Part shown: piece after piece, positions 57,479 through 64,000 of the stretch
Position numbering within the stretch: position 1 is the stretch's first letter
Layout: every line of letters begins with the position of its first letter
Source of the DNA: DAOULT01 sp964646625
GTDB taxonomy: Bacteria; Chloroflexota; Anaerolineae; CAZYHC01
Direction of reading: 5' to 3'
Assembly: GCA_964646625.1 (NCBI GenBank)
Contig: CAZYHC010000020.1
Location: 17,672 to 81,671, forward strand
Length of the DNA: 64,000 nt
Notes under the pieces: model-generated
Told to the model about the DNA's origin: nothing
Database searches by the model: none
Seen by the model: the letters and a program-made list of their open reading frames with translations, nothing else
Translations under genes and position numbers: made by a program

Positions 57479-59659
57479 TCACCCGTCGATTTTTGTCAGG
57501 CGGGCGAAGCTAACCATAAGCCGTTTCACTCCCCCTTCCTCGAAGGCGACCACCACTTCCTCGTCGCCTCTCACCATCTTGCTCTCGACGATCGTTCCGT
57601 GACCAAACATGGGGTGACGCACCCGGTCGCCAACGGCGAACTGGGAGATAGCCGGGGGGCTGGGAGGGGCGGGTTCGTACTCGATGGTTTTTGGCTCGAA
57701 CGGCTGGGCTTCCGTTATTCCTTTCTCTGTCCCTTTGATCAGGTGAGCCGGAATATCTTGCAGGAAGCGTGAGGGTTCGCTCAGTTCCCCGCGACCGTAG
57801 TAGGCGCGGCGGAAAGTGTGAACCAGGTAGAGACGATCTTTGGCGCGGGTGATACCCACGTAACACAGCCTGCGCTCCTCTTCCATGGCGTCTGCATCTC
57901 CGAAAGAGCGACTGTGGGGTAAGAGGCCATCGTTCATCCCTACGATGAAGACCACGGGGAACTCCAATCCTTTGGCCGAGTGGAGGGTCAGCAGGGTAAG
58001 GGCCTCTGTCTCCTCCTCCAGGTTATCCACGTCGGAGACCAGAGTCACCTGCTCCAGGAAGGTGCTCAGGCCGACCTCCACAGGCAGGGCGCTGTGTTCT
58101 GCGGCCACGGTGCGTAACTCCATGACGTTATCCCAACGCTCTCGCCCCTCCTTAGTGCCGTCCTGGAGGTAGTCCTGGTAGCCTGCTCTTTCCAGGACCA
58201 GGTCCAGCAGTTCCAGGACGTTGTGCTTCTCGCTGGCGGCGATGAATTCTTCCAACAATTCCAGGAAGCTTAACAGGGCTTTGCGGGGCCCTGGCCCGAA
58301 GGGGGCGCTGCTGGCTGTCCTCTGCTCTTTTAGCCTTTGGAGAGCGGTGTAGAGCGGTATATTGAGGCGGTCGGCCCAACTCTCCAGCGTGGCTATGGTC
58401 TTGGCTCCGATACGGCGGGGCGGCACGTTGATGATGCGTTCGAGGCTCACCCTGTCGTAGGGGTTGTGGATGAACCGCAGATAGGCTATCACGTCTTTGA
58501 TCTCCCGGCGCTGGTAGAAACGGGTGGCCCCCACCAGCCTGTAGGGGAGGGCGCGCCAGACACAGGCATCTTCGATAGCGCGTGACTGGGCGTTGGTGCG
58601 ATACATCACGGCACACTGGCCGGGCGTGACCTGCCCCTGGGCGGTCAAACGCTGGATCTCGTCCACCACAAAGCTGCCCTCTTCGCGCTCATCGTAGGCC
58701 TCCAGGAGGATGACCAGCGGCCCCCGGCCACGCTCGGTATAAAGCTGTTTGGCCGTGCGCTGCACGTTGTGAGCAATGACCGCATTAGCCGCGTCCAAAA
58801 TGGTCTGGGTGGAACGATAGTTGCGTTCCAGCAGGATAGGCTGGACCTGGTAATCCTCCTGGAAGCGGCGTATGTTGCGGAAATCCGCCCCCCGCCAGGA
58901 GTAGATCGATTGATCTTCGTCGGCCACCACAAAGACGTTACGATGCTTTCCGACCAGTTGTTTGATCAACTCGTATTGGGCCACGTTGGTGTCCTGGAAC
59001 TCATCGACCAGGACGTGAGCGTAGCGTGCCTGATACCTGGCCGTAACATCGCCTTGAGTGTCGAAGAGGCGGACGGTGAACATCAGGATATCGTCGAAGT
59101 CCACCGCATGGTTGGCGGTCAGCAACTCCTGGTAGCGTCGATAGACCCGCCCGATCACCTCGTGCCGGTAGGAGGCCGCTTCGCGGCCGGGATAAGCTTC
59201 AGGGAACACCAGCTCGTTTTTGGCCCTGGAGATGGCCGCGTGCACGCTCCTGGGATGATACAGCTTATCGTCCAGGTTTAAATCCTTGAGGGCCTGGCGA
59301 ATAAGCCTCAACTGGTCGTCGCTGTCGAAAATGACAAAGTCGGGGTTCAGAGCGGCGCGTTCGGCCTCACGGTGCAGAATGCGGGCACAAATGGCGTGAA
59401 AGGTGCCAATGGTCAACCCTCGCTGCCGCTCCCCGAGAAGGTGGTGCAAACGCTCTTTCATCTCCCGCGCGGCTTTGTTGGTGAAGGTCACGGCCATGAT
59501 GTGGTAGGGGTTGAGCCCCCCCTGGTGAATCAGATAGGCTATACGCTGGGTCAGCACCCGGGTTTTGCCGCTGCCCGGCCCGGCCAGCACCAGCACCGGG
59601 CCAGCGGTGCTTTCCACGGCCTGGCGTTGTTTAGGATTGAGTTCGGCAAGGATATCCAT
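57479..59659 (-). CDS. pcrA: UvrD/PcrA-type superfamily 1 DNA helicase
   Basis: A 726-aa 3'-5' helicase. Motifs in order: LNPKQRQAVE (Q motif), GPGSGKTRVLTQRI (Walker A), VDEFQDTN and ADEDQSIYSWRGA (motifs II and III), NYRST, LTLHSAKGLEFPVVFI (motif V region), VGITRAKDRLYL (motif VI). The C-terminus has a Tudor/KOW-like segment (FAVGDRVRHPMFGHGTIVES) as in PcrA, which contacts RNA polymerase. It works in nucleotide-excision and transcription-coupled repair. Own promoter at 59776-59804. Confidence 0.95.
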   Translation of the reverse strand: MDILAELNPKQRQAVESTAGPVLVLAGPGSGKTRVLTQRIAYLIHQGGLNPYHIMAVTFTNKAAREMKERLHHLLGERQRGLTIGTFHAICARILHREAERAALNPDFVIFDSDDQLRLIRQALKDLNLDDKLYHPRSVHAAISRAKNELVFPEAYPGREAASYRHEVIGRVYRRYQELLTANHAVDFDDILMFTVRLFDTQGDVTARYQARYAHVLVDEFQDTNVAQYELIKQLVGKHRNVFVVADEDQSIYSWRGADFRNIRRFQEDYQVQPILLERNYRSTQTILDAANAVIAHNVQRTAKQLYTERGRGPLVILLEAYDEREEGSFVVDEIQRLTAQGQVTPGQCAVMYRTNAQSRAIEDACVWRALPYRLVGATRFYQRREIKDVIAYLRFIHNPYDRVSLERIINVPPRRIGAKTIATLESWADRLNIPLYTALQRLKEQRTASSAPFGPGPRKALLSFLELLEEFIAASEKHNVLELLDLVLERAGYQDYLQDGTKEGRERWDNVMELRTVAAEHSALPVEVGLSTFLEQVTLVSDVDNLEEETEALTLLTLHSAKGLEFPVVFIVGMNDGLLPHSRSFGDADAMEEERRLCYVGITRAKDRLYLVHTFRRAYYGRGELSEPSRFLQDIPAHLIKGTEKGITEAQPFEPKTIEYEPAPPSPPAISQFAVGDRVRHPMFGHGTIVESKMVRGDEEVVVAFEEGGVKRLMVSFARLTKIDG

Positions 59660-59775
59660 TAGTCAATCAGCCCACTTCCCTGGCAGGCATAATCCTCTGA
59701 TTACCCCGCCTCCTCCAGATAGACAACAGCATTGTCACTAAATGGCTGTAGTGCTGATGCCTGGCTTCATCCTTG

Positions 59776-59804
59776 ATTATATCATAACCTCCAGACGCAC
59801 ACAA
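59776..59804 (-). promoter_or_regulatory. Promoter of pcrA
   Basis: TTGTGT (59804-59799), 17-nt spacer, TATAAT (59781-59776) on the minus strand; leader about 110 nt. Confidence 0.55.
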
Positions 59805-59823
59805 GAGCGGGCCGGGCGGCCTG

Positions 59824-59852
59824 TTGACAAATCGGGCGAATCGATGTAAAGT
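59824..59852 (+). promoter_or_regulatory. Upstream promoter of the hybrid kinase gene
   Basis: TTGACA (59824-59829), 17-nt spacer, TAAAGT (59847-59852). Confidence 0.5.
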
Positions 59853-59896
59853 GTATAAAGTCACTAACCCTTAGCGCAACCTCCATTCGATCTACA

Positions 59897-59925
59897 TTTA
59901 CAGAACGCTCAATCTGTGCTATGAT
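59897..59925 (+). promoter_or_regulatory. Proximal promoter of the hybrid kinase gene
   Basis: TTTACA (59897-59902), 17-nt spacer, TATGAT (59920-59925); start about 45 nt before the TTG start codon. Confidence 0.5.
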
Positions 59926-59974
59926 TCTTAGAGGATAAGCCTGATCGCAGCGTCTCAATTTTGAGGAGGCAGTT

Positions 59975-61915
59975 TTGTCCGGCGAGAAAGTATTGGTTGT
60001 TGATGATCGGGAAGAAAATGTGGAGTTCGTGGTGCATTACGTGCTGGTGCCCCACGGCTATCAGCCTCTCACGGCCAAAGATGGGGCGGAAGGTCTACAT
60101 AAGGCCCTGACCGAGGGACCGGACCTGATCTTGCTCGATATGCAGATGCCCAAGATGAGCGGTTTGGAGGTCTTGGAGGCGCTGAGGGCCGAAGGAGTAG
60201 AGATTCCGGTCATCATCATGACCTTTCATGGTTCGGAGTCCCTGGCCGTGCAGGTCTTTCGCCTGGGGGTCAAGGATTACGTCATCAAGCCCTTTAACGT
60301 CGAGGAAATGCTGGCTTCTATAGAGAGGGCCCTCACTGAGGTGCGGCTCAGGCGGGAAAGGGATCGACTGGCCGGACGGCTGATGCAGGCCAATCGTCAA
60401 TTGGAACAGCGGCTCAGGGAGTTGAACACCCTGTACGGCATCGGCAAATCGGTGAGCGCCCTGCTTGATCTGGAGAAGCTATTGAACCGCGCCGTGGAAG
60501 CGGCGGTGTACATCACTGGGGCGGAGGAGGGCTCCCTGCTCCTGGTTGACCAGGAGACAAATGAACTTTACATGCGAGCGGCCCAGGGTTTTGATGAAAA
60601 GTATGCGCGGGGTTTTCGGCTGAAGGTCGAGGATAGTATGGCCGGGGAGGTGCTGAGAACCGGCCAGCCGCTGGTCATTGAAAATATGGCCCACGATTAC
60701 AAGATCAAGACGGCCTATCTGGTCAAGTCCGTCATGTACGTGCCTTTGAAAGTGGAGGATAGAGTGATCGGCGTGCTGGGAGTGGATAATCGGGTTTCCG
60801 ATAAGAACTTTAGCAAATACAATCTGTTTATGCTCTCCGCCCTGGCCGATTATATGGCTATCGCCATAGAGAACGCCCGTCTTTTCAACGAGGTGGAGAA
60901 CCAAAAGAGCAAGCTGGAAGCCATCTTAACGGGCGTGGGAGAGCCAGTCGTTGTTACCGACAACGCTAACCGGCTGCTCCTGCTTAACACAGCAGCCAGG
61001 TGGGTGTTTTCCACCGGCCCGCGGGATGTGAGCTACAAACCCCTGGCCGAGGTGATCCACAACCAGGCGCTTATCAAACTCTTTTCTCAACCGATCACCG
61101 GCCGGCTGGCCCAGAGCATGGAGGTCCCCCTGGATGACGGACGGACCTTCAACGCCACCCTGACCCATGTCTCTGGGGTGGGCCGGGTGGTGTTTATGCA
61201 AAACATCACCCATCTCAAAGAACTGGATCGTATGAAGTCGGAATTTGTATCCACCGTCTCCCACGACCTGCGTTCCCCTCTGACCTCCATTCGGGGCTTC
61301 GTCGATCTGCTGGTTATGGCTGGAGCGTTGAACGAACAGCAGTCGGAGTTTGTGGGCAAAATCAGGAAGGGCGTGGCCGATATCACGGCCCTGATCAACG
61401 ACCTCCTCGATATCGGGCGCATCGAAGCCGGCGTCGATCTGACGATGGAAGTCTGTCAACTGGGCGACGTTATCCGCGAAGTGACGGACAACCTGCAAGG
61501 TGAGGTCGAAACCAGGGACCAGCGCTTGCACCTGGATTTGCCCCCTGATTTTCCGCCGGTATGGGGCAACCGTATGCGGCTGAGCCAGGTGATATCCAAC
61601 CTGGTGGGCAATGCCATCAAGTACACGCCTGCGGGCGGTTCGATCACCGTGAAAGCTATGGGGGAAGGGGATCAGGTGTTGGTCAGCGTCCAGGATACAG
61701 GCATTGGCATCCCGCCAGCCGATTTGCCTCACGTCTTTGACAAGTTCTACCGGGTGCAGAGCGCGGAGACGGAGAACATCAGCGGCACGGGATTGGGGCT
61801 GTCCATCGTCAAATCGGTGATCGAGAAACATAACGGGCGCATCTGGGTGGATAGCAGGCTGAGAGAGGGCAGCACTTTCACGTTTATCCTGCCCAGACAT
61901 CAGTCCAGTGAATAA
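59975..61915 (+). CDS. Response regulator / GAF / PAS / histidine kinase hybrid
   Basis: A 646-aa cytoplasmic signalling protein. Residues 1-120 are a receiver with phospho-acceptor Asp55 (LILLDMQMPKMSG) and Lys105. A coiled-coil (about 120-150) leads to a GAF domain (155-305, EEGSLLLVDQETNELYMRAA), then a short PAS-like segment (310-410), then HisKA with His430 (FVSTVSHDLRSPLTSI) and the HATPase (QVISNLVGNAIKYTPAGG, DTGIGIP, GTGLGLSIVKSV). Receiver first and kinase last means it is controlled by another kinase and then phosphorylates a further partner. The start is TTG with GAGGAGG 5 nt upstream. No partner regulator is adjacent. Confidence 0.93.
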   Translation: MSGEKVLVVDDREENVEFVVHYVLVPHGYQPLTAKDGAEGLHKALTEGPDLILLDMQMPKMSGLEVLEALRAEGVEIPVIIMTFHGSESLAVQVFRLGVKDYVIKPFNVEEMLASIERALTEVRLRRERDRLAGRLMQANRQLEQRLRELNTLYGIGKSVSALLDLEKLLNRAVEAAVYITGAEEGSLLLVDQETNELYMRAAQGFDEKYARGFRLKVEDSMAGEVLRTGQPLVIENMAHDYKIKTAYLVKSVMYVPLKVEDRVIGVLGVDNRVSDKNFSKYNLFMLSALADYMAIAIENARLFNEVENQKSKLEAILTGVGEPVVVTDNANRLLLLNTAARWVFSTGPRDVSYKPLAEVIHNQALIKLFSQPITGRLAQSMEVPLDDGRTFNATLTHVSGVGRVVFMQNITHLKELDRMKSEFVSTVSHDLRSPLTSIRGFVDLLVMAGALNEQQSEFVGKIRKGVADITALINDLLDIGRIEAGVDLTMEVCQLGDVIREVTDNLQGEVETRDQRLHLDLPPDFPPVWGNRMRLSQVISNLVGNAIKYTPAGGSITVKAMGEGDQVLVSVQDTGIGIPPADLPHVFDKFYRVQSAETENISGTGLGLSIVKSVIEKHNGRIWVDSRLREGSTFTFILPRHQSSE

Positions 61916-62065
61916 CCTCTGCTTCCAGGGGGGAGGCTTTTGGGGTAGGCTTCACCGAACCGCAAGCAATTCTGGCCCTCAAACATGCCATTGTAGCTTT
62001 AGCGGGAGCACTTTGATTGGATGTGTATATTGAGTTGTTTCTAAGCTTTTTTGAAGGAGAGCATT

Positions 62066-62569
62066 TTGAGCATTTCGGCTTTCATTTCCAGAATAAGACG
62101 TAACCATGCTCTGGAACATGCTACCATTCACGTGTTGAGCCAGCGCCGTCCCCAATTGCAGGTGGTCGGGCGTAGCACCTCCAACGGTTTTATTCTTTAT
62201 GGGAACATCGCCACGGAGGTGGTGGTCGCGGCGGCCAACGAAGCCCTGAGCCGCCTCCAGCGTGGGGAAAAGGGATTGGCCGTTCATTCCCGCTGTGGCA
62301 CCAACCTGGCTACAGCCGGTATATTGGCTGGCCTTTCCTCGTTTCTGGTCATGTCAGGGCGTTCCCGGTCGCGTTTGTCGCGCCTGGAGAAGCTACCCCA
62401 GGTCCTGTTGGCGGCCACAGTAGCCATTGTCCTGGCCCAGCCTTTGGGGCTGATCTTGCAGGCTCGTTTGACTACCTCAACCGACCTGGAGGGAGTGACT
62501 ATTCAAGACGTCACGCGCCAGGTGAGAGGCAAGGTAATCATTCATCAGGTGGATATCGATCAGGAGTGA
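62066..62569 (+). CDS. DUF6391 domain membrane protein
   Basis: A 167-aa protein with the family signature RRNHALEHATIHVL near the N-terminus, then FILYGNIATEVV and HSRCGTNLATAG, and two hydrophobic segments (about 90-110 and 118-140). It resembles DUF6391 proteins, whose role is not known. The true start is probably TTG at 62066, with AAGGAGAG 4 nt upstream; a TTG at 62051 is also in frame. Its stop is 2 nt before the holA ATG, so the two are one operon. Confidence 0.78.
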   Translation: MSISAFISRIRRNHALEHATIHVLSQRRPQLQVVGRSTSNGFILYGNIATEVVVAAANEALSRLQRGEKGLAVHSRCGTNLATAGILAGLSSFLVMSGRSRSRLSRLEKLPQVLLAATVAIVLAQPLGLILQARLTTSTDLEGVTIQDVTRQVRGKVIIHQVDIDQE

Positions 62570-62571
62570 GG

Positions 62572-63600
62572 ATGTTCTACCTGCTCCACGGCGAGGACGA
62601 ATTCAGTCGCTCGGAAGCCCTGGCCGGCCTGAAGGAGCGGATGGGCGATCCAGCTATGGCCGAGCTGAATACTATCCTTTTCGATGGCCGTAAAGTCACC
62701 CTGGATGAGTTAAAGCATGCCTGTGACGCGGTGCCTTTTTTGGCCGACCGACGGCTGGTGATCGTGGAAGGGCTGCTGAGCCACCTGACAGCCGGACGGA
62801 AAAAGAAGGGCCAGGCAGAGACCAAAGATGAGCCGCCCGCCTGGAAAAAAGCCTATCTGGAGGGTCTGGTAGACTATCTGAAAAGACTGCCCGATACTAC
62901 GCGCCTGATCCTGGTGGAGCATAAGTCTATCGATGCCCGCCACCCGATCCGCAAGCTGGCCGAAGCCGAGGCCAGGGAAAAGCGGGCCTATGTCCAGGAA
63001 TTCCGGCCGCTTCAGAGGGGTCAGGTACAGGGCTGGATCAGAAAGCAGGCGCAGAGTAAAGGGGCAGAGATCGCCCCGGCTGCTGCTGAGGAATTGGTGG
63101 CCTTTGTGGGGGGCAACCTTCGTCTTCTGGATCAGGAGATTGACAAGCTGATAGCTTACGTTGATAGGACGCAGACCATAACGGAAAAAGAGGTGCGCCT
63201 GCTGGTCAGTTACGTCCAGGAAGCCAATGTCTTTGAAATGGTCGATGCCCTGGGGCGGCGCGACGGTCAACTGGCGCTCACCCTTCTACATAGGCTCCTG
63301 GAAGATGGCAACCCGCCCCTGGCTCTATTAGGCATGATCGTCCGTCAGTTCAGGATCATGATTCAGGTCAAGGAGTTGGAGCAGAGGGGCGTATCCCGTT
63401 CGGAGATCGGTGCCAGACTGAACCTGCATCCTTTCGTTGTGGAGAAGGGGGGACGGCAGGCACGTAACTTCTCGATGCAACAACTGGAACAGATTTACGA
63501 CAAACTGGTGAAGACGGATTGGGACATCAAGACGGGACGCCTGGATCCCATCTTGGCTCTGGATACGCTGGTGATAGGGCTGAGTGGAAGGAATGAGTAG
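62572..63600 (+). CDS. holA: DNA polymerase III delta subunit
   Basis: A 342-aa clamp-loader delta subunit. MFYLLHGEDEFSRSEAL is the typical start; FDGRKVTLDELKHACDAVPF, RLVIVEGLL and DALGRRDGQLALTLLHRLLE are family blocks, with the domain III helices at the end (QLEQIYDKLVKTDWDIKTG). It opens the beta clamp. GTG 62566 is in frame, but ATG 62572 is spaced 5 nt from AGGAG and is preferred. A Lys-rich insertion near residue 80 is seen. Confidence 0.95.
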   Translation: MFYLLHGEDEFSRSEALAGLKERMGDPAMAELNTILFDGRKVTLDELKHACDAVPFLADRRLVIVEGLLSHLTAGRKKKGQAETKDEPPAWKKAYLEGLVDYLKRLPDTTRLILVEHKSIDARHPIRKLAEAEAREKRAYVQEFRPLQRGQVQGWIRKQAQSKGAEIAPAAAEELVAFVGGNLRLLDQEIDKLIAYVDRTQTITEKEVRLLVSYVQEANVFEMVDALGRRDGQLALTLLHRLLEDGNPPLALLGMIVRQFRIMIQVKELEQRGVSRSEIGARLNLHPFVVEKGGRQARNFSMQQLEQIYDKLVKTDWDIKTGRLDPILALDTLVIGLSGRNE

Positions 63601-63876
63601 TCAGCTAGCCCGCTTAAGCTCTTTCTTCTTGGGCTTGGTATCTGCCACTCCCAGCCAGAAATAGTTGGGCATGATGTTACGGGCGGCGACGACTCTCACC
63701 CGCCCGCACTCAACAACGAGCGTTCGCTGTTCATCCTCAGCCAGCAAGTTCCTATTCACAAAACAGGTATTAGGAGCGTACCCAAACTTCTCCCGATAGT
63801 GCTGAACGGCCAACTGTATTTTTTCCTCAAGGGTCCGCTTCGCGTCGTTATCGAACCACATCCAACCGACTTCCAT
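63601..63876 (-). CDS. Conserved small protein, function unknown
   Basis: A 91-aa protein beginning MEVGWMWFDNDAKRTLEEKI and containing HYREKFGYAPNTCFVNRNLL and IMPNYFWLGV, with a basic tail (KPKKKELKRAS). I do not recognise a named family, but the pattern 'FxNxDAKR ... YxxKFGxAPxxC' looks like proteins found in small two-gene sets. The ATG at 63876 has AAGGAGAAA upstream; the frame is open further. It lies 24 nt after the partial gene at the window edge, which has similar acidic C-terminal features. Confidence 0.7.
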   Translation of the reverse strand: MEVGWMWFDNDAKRTLEEKIQLAVQHYREKFGYAPNTCFVNRNLLAEDEQRTLVVECGRVRVVAARNIMPNYFWLGVADTKPKKKELKRAS

Positions 63877-63899
63877 GTTTATTTTCTCCTTGCTATGTA

Positions 63900-64000
63900 T
63901 TATCTTTCGAACCACAGATCGCGGTGGGTGGTTTCCACCTCTTCGTCTTCGCCGACTACTCTGAACTGGCGTGAAGTGTTTTCCCAACCCGGCCCAGGCG
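63900..64000 (-). CDS. C-terminal end of an edge-truncated gene, unknown function
   Basis: On the minus strand one frame is open from the window edge for 32 codons, ending EEVETTHRDLWFER and a TAA at 63902-63900. The composition (acidic, with a final aromatic WFER) looks like real protein, and the following gene has its ribosome binding site just beyond the stop. Too little is present to name it. Confidence 0.45.
   Translation of the reverse strand, partial: PGPGWENTSRQFRVVGEDEEVETTHRDLWFER

Larger units (their letters stand above)
59660..59974. other. Divergent intergenic region between pcrA and the hybrid kinase
   Basis: This 315-nt region carries a minus-strand promoter for pcrA and two plus-strand promoters for the kinase gene. 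No coding sequence is supported. Confidence 0.6.

Noticed and set aside
1..64000. CRISPR arrays, rRNA, tRNA or phage genes
   Set aside because: I looked for regularly spaced repeats, cloverleaf-like CCA-proximal sequences and phage structural motifs and saw none; a dedicated RNA search could still find small RNAs.

Overview
The window is a GC-rich bacterial chromosome segment. It probably comes from the phylum Chloroflexota (Anaerolineae or a relative). That placement is an inference from the mix of DUF4012 envelope proteins, repeated PD40/TPR surface proteins, an alpha-2-macroglobulin, a NusA with a long acidic tail, and corrinoid-type methyltransferase homologues; there is no rRNA or tRNA gene to settle it. 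Many intergenic regions carry clear sigma-70-type promoters with 17-nt spacers, and several have purine-rich ribosome binding sites that correct the apparent start codons.

Layout. 1-5567 (minus): an envelope/polysaccharide operon with a DUF4012 protein, a flippase-like membrane protein, a family 2 glycosyltransferase and an edge-truncated paralogue of the DUF4012 protein's C-terminal domain. 5912-10392: a uroporphyrinogen-decarboxylase-like methyltransferase, a zinc alcohol dehydrogenase behind a long leader, and an fmdB / 40-aa ORF / alpha-oxoamine synthase operon. 10458-14400 (plus): a defence-like island with a palindromic operator, a DNA adenine methyltransferase, a DpnII-like restriction enzyme, and two overlapping regulators that each join an XRE helix-turn-helix to what looks like an Hfq-type Sm domain. 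14397-24110 (minus): the nusA-rnpM-infB-rbfA-nrnA-truB-ribF expression operon, extended by archease and the RNA ligase RtcB. 24477-34262: FemAB transferase, glycerol kinase, a beta-propeller protein, a nucleotide-sugar dehydrogenase, an MttB-family methyltransferase, an aminotransferase and a secreted protein.

34481-43972: a second copy of a 150-bp miniature transposable element, a lone Flp pilin, then a surface operon (DUF5107, zinc-ribbon/TPR/PD40, alpha-2-macroglobulin) in which an AbiEii-type toxin remnant and its partner are embedded, and two small membrane-stress-type proteins. 43989-47494: NAD(P)H-hydrate repair enzyme and CTP synthase. 47541-54522 (plus): an unusual signalling operon made of a degenerate metallo-beta-lactamase/STAS/kinase/AAA fusion, an intact paralogous metallo-beta-lactamase, and a membrane pseudokinase with an outer sensor domain. 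54578-64000: HtrA protease, a radical SAM protein, a UvrD/PcrA helicase, a response-regulator/GAF/PAS/histidine-kinase hybrid, a DUF6391 protein, DNA polymerase III delta, and two small genes at the right edge.

The strongest candidates for something undescribed are the paired XRE-Sm proteins beside the restriction-modification genes (13250-14400) and the pseudo-enzyme signalling operon (47722-54482). The two identical 150-bp elements with 8-bp target duplications (24244-24393 and 34481-34630) are the clearest mobile DNA. No rRNA, tRNA or CRISPR array was seen.
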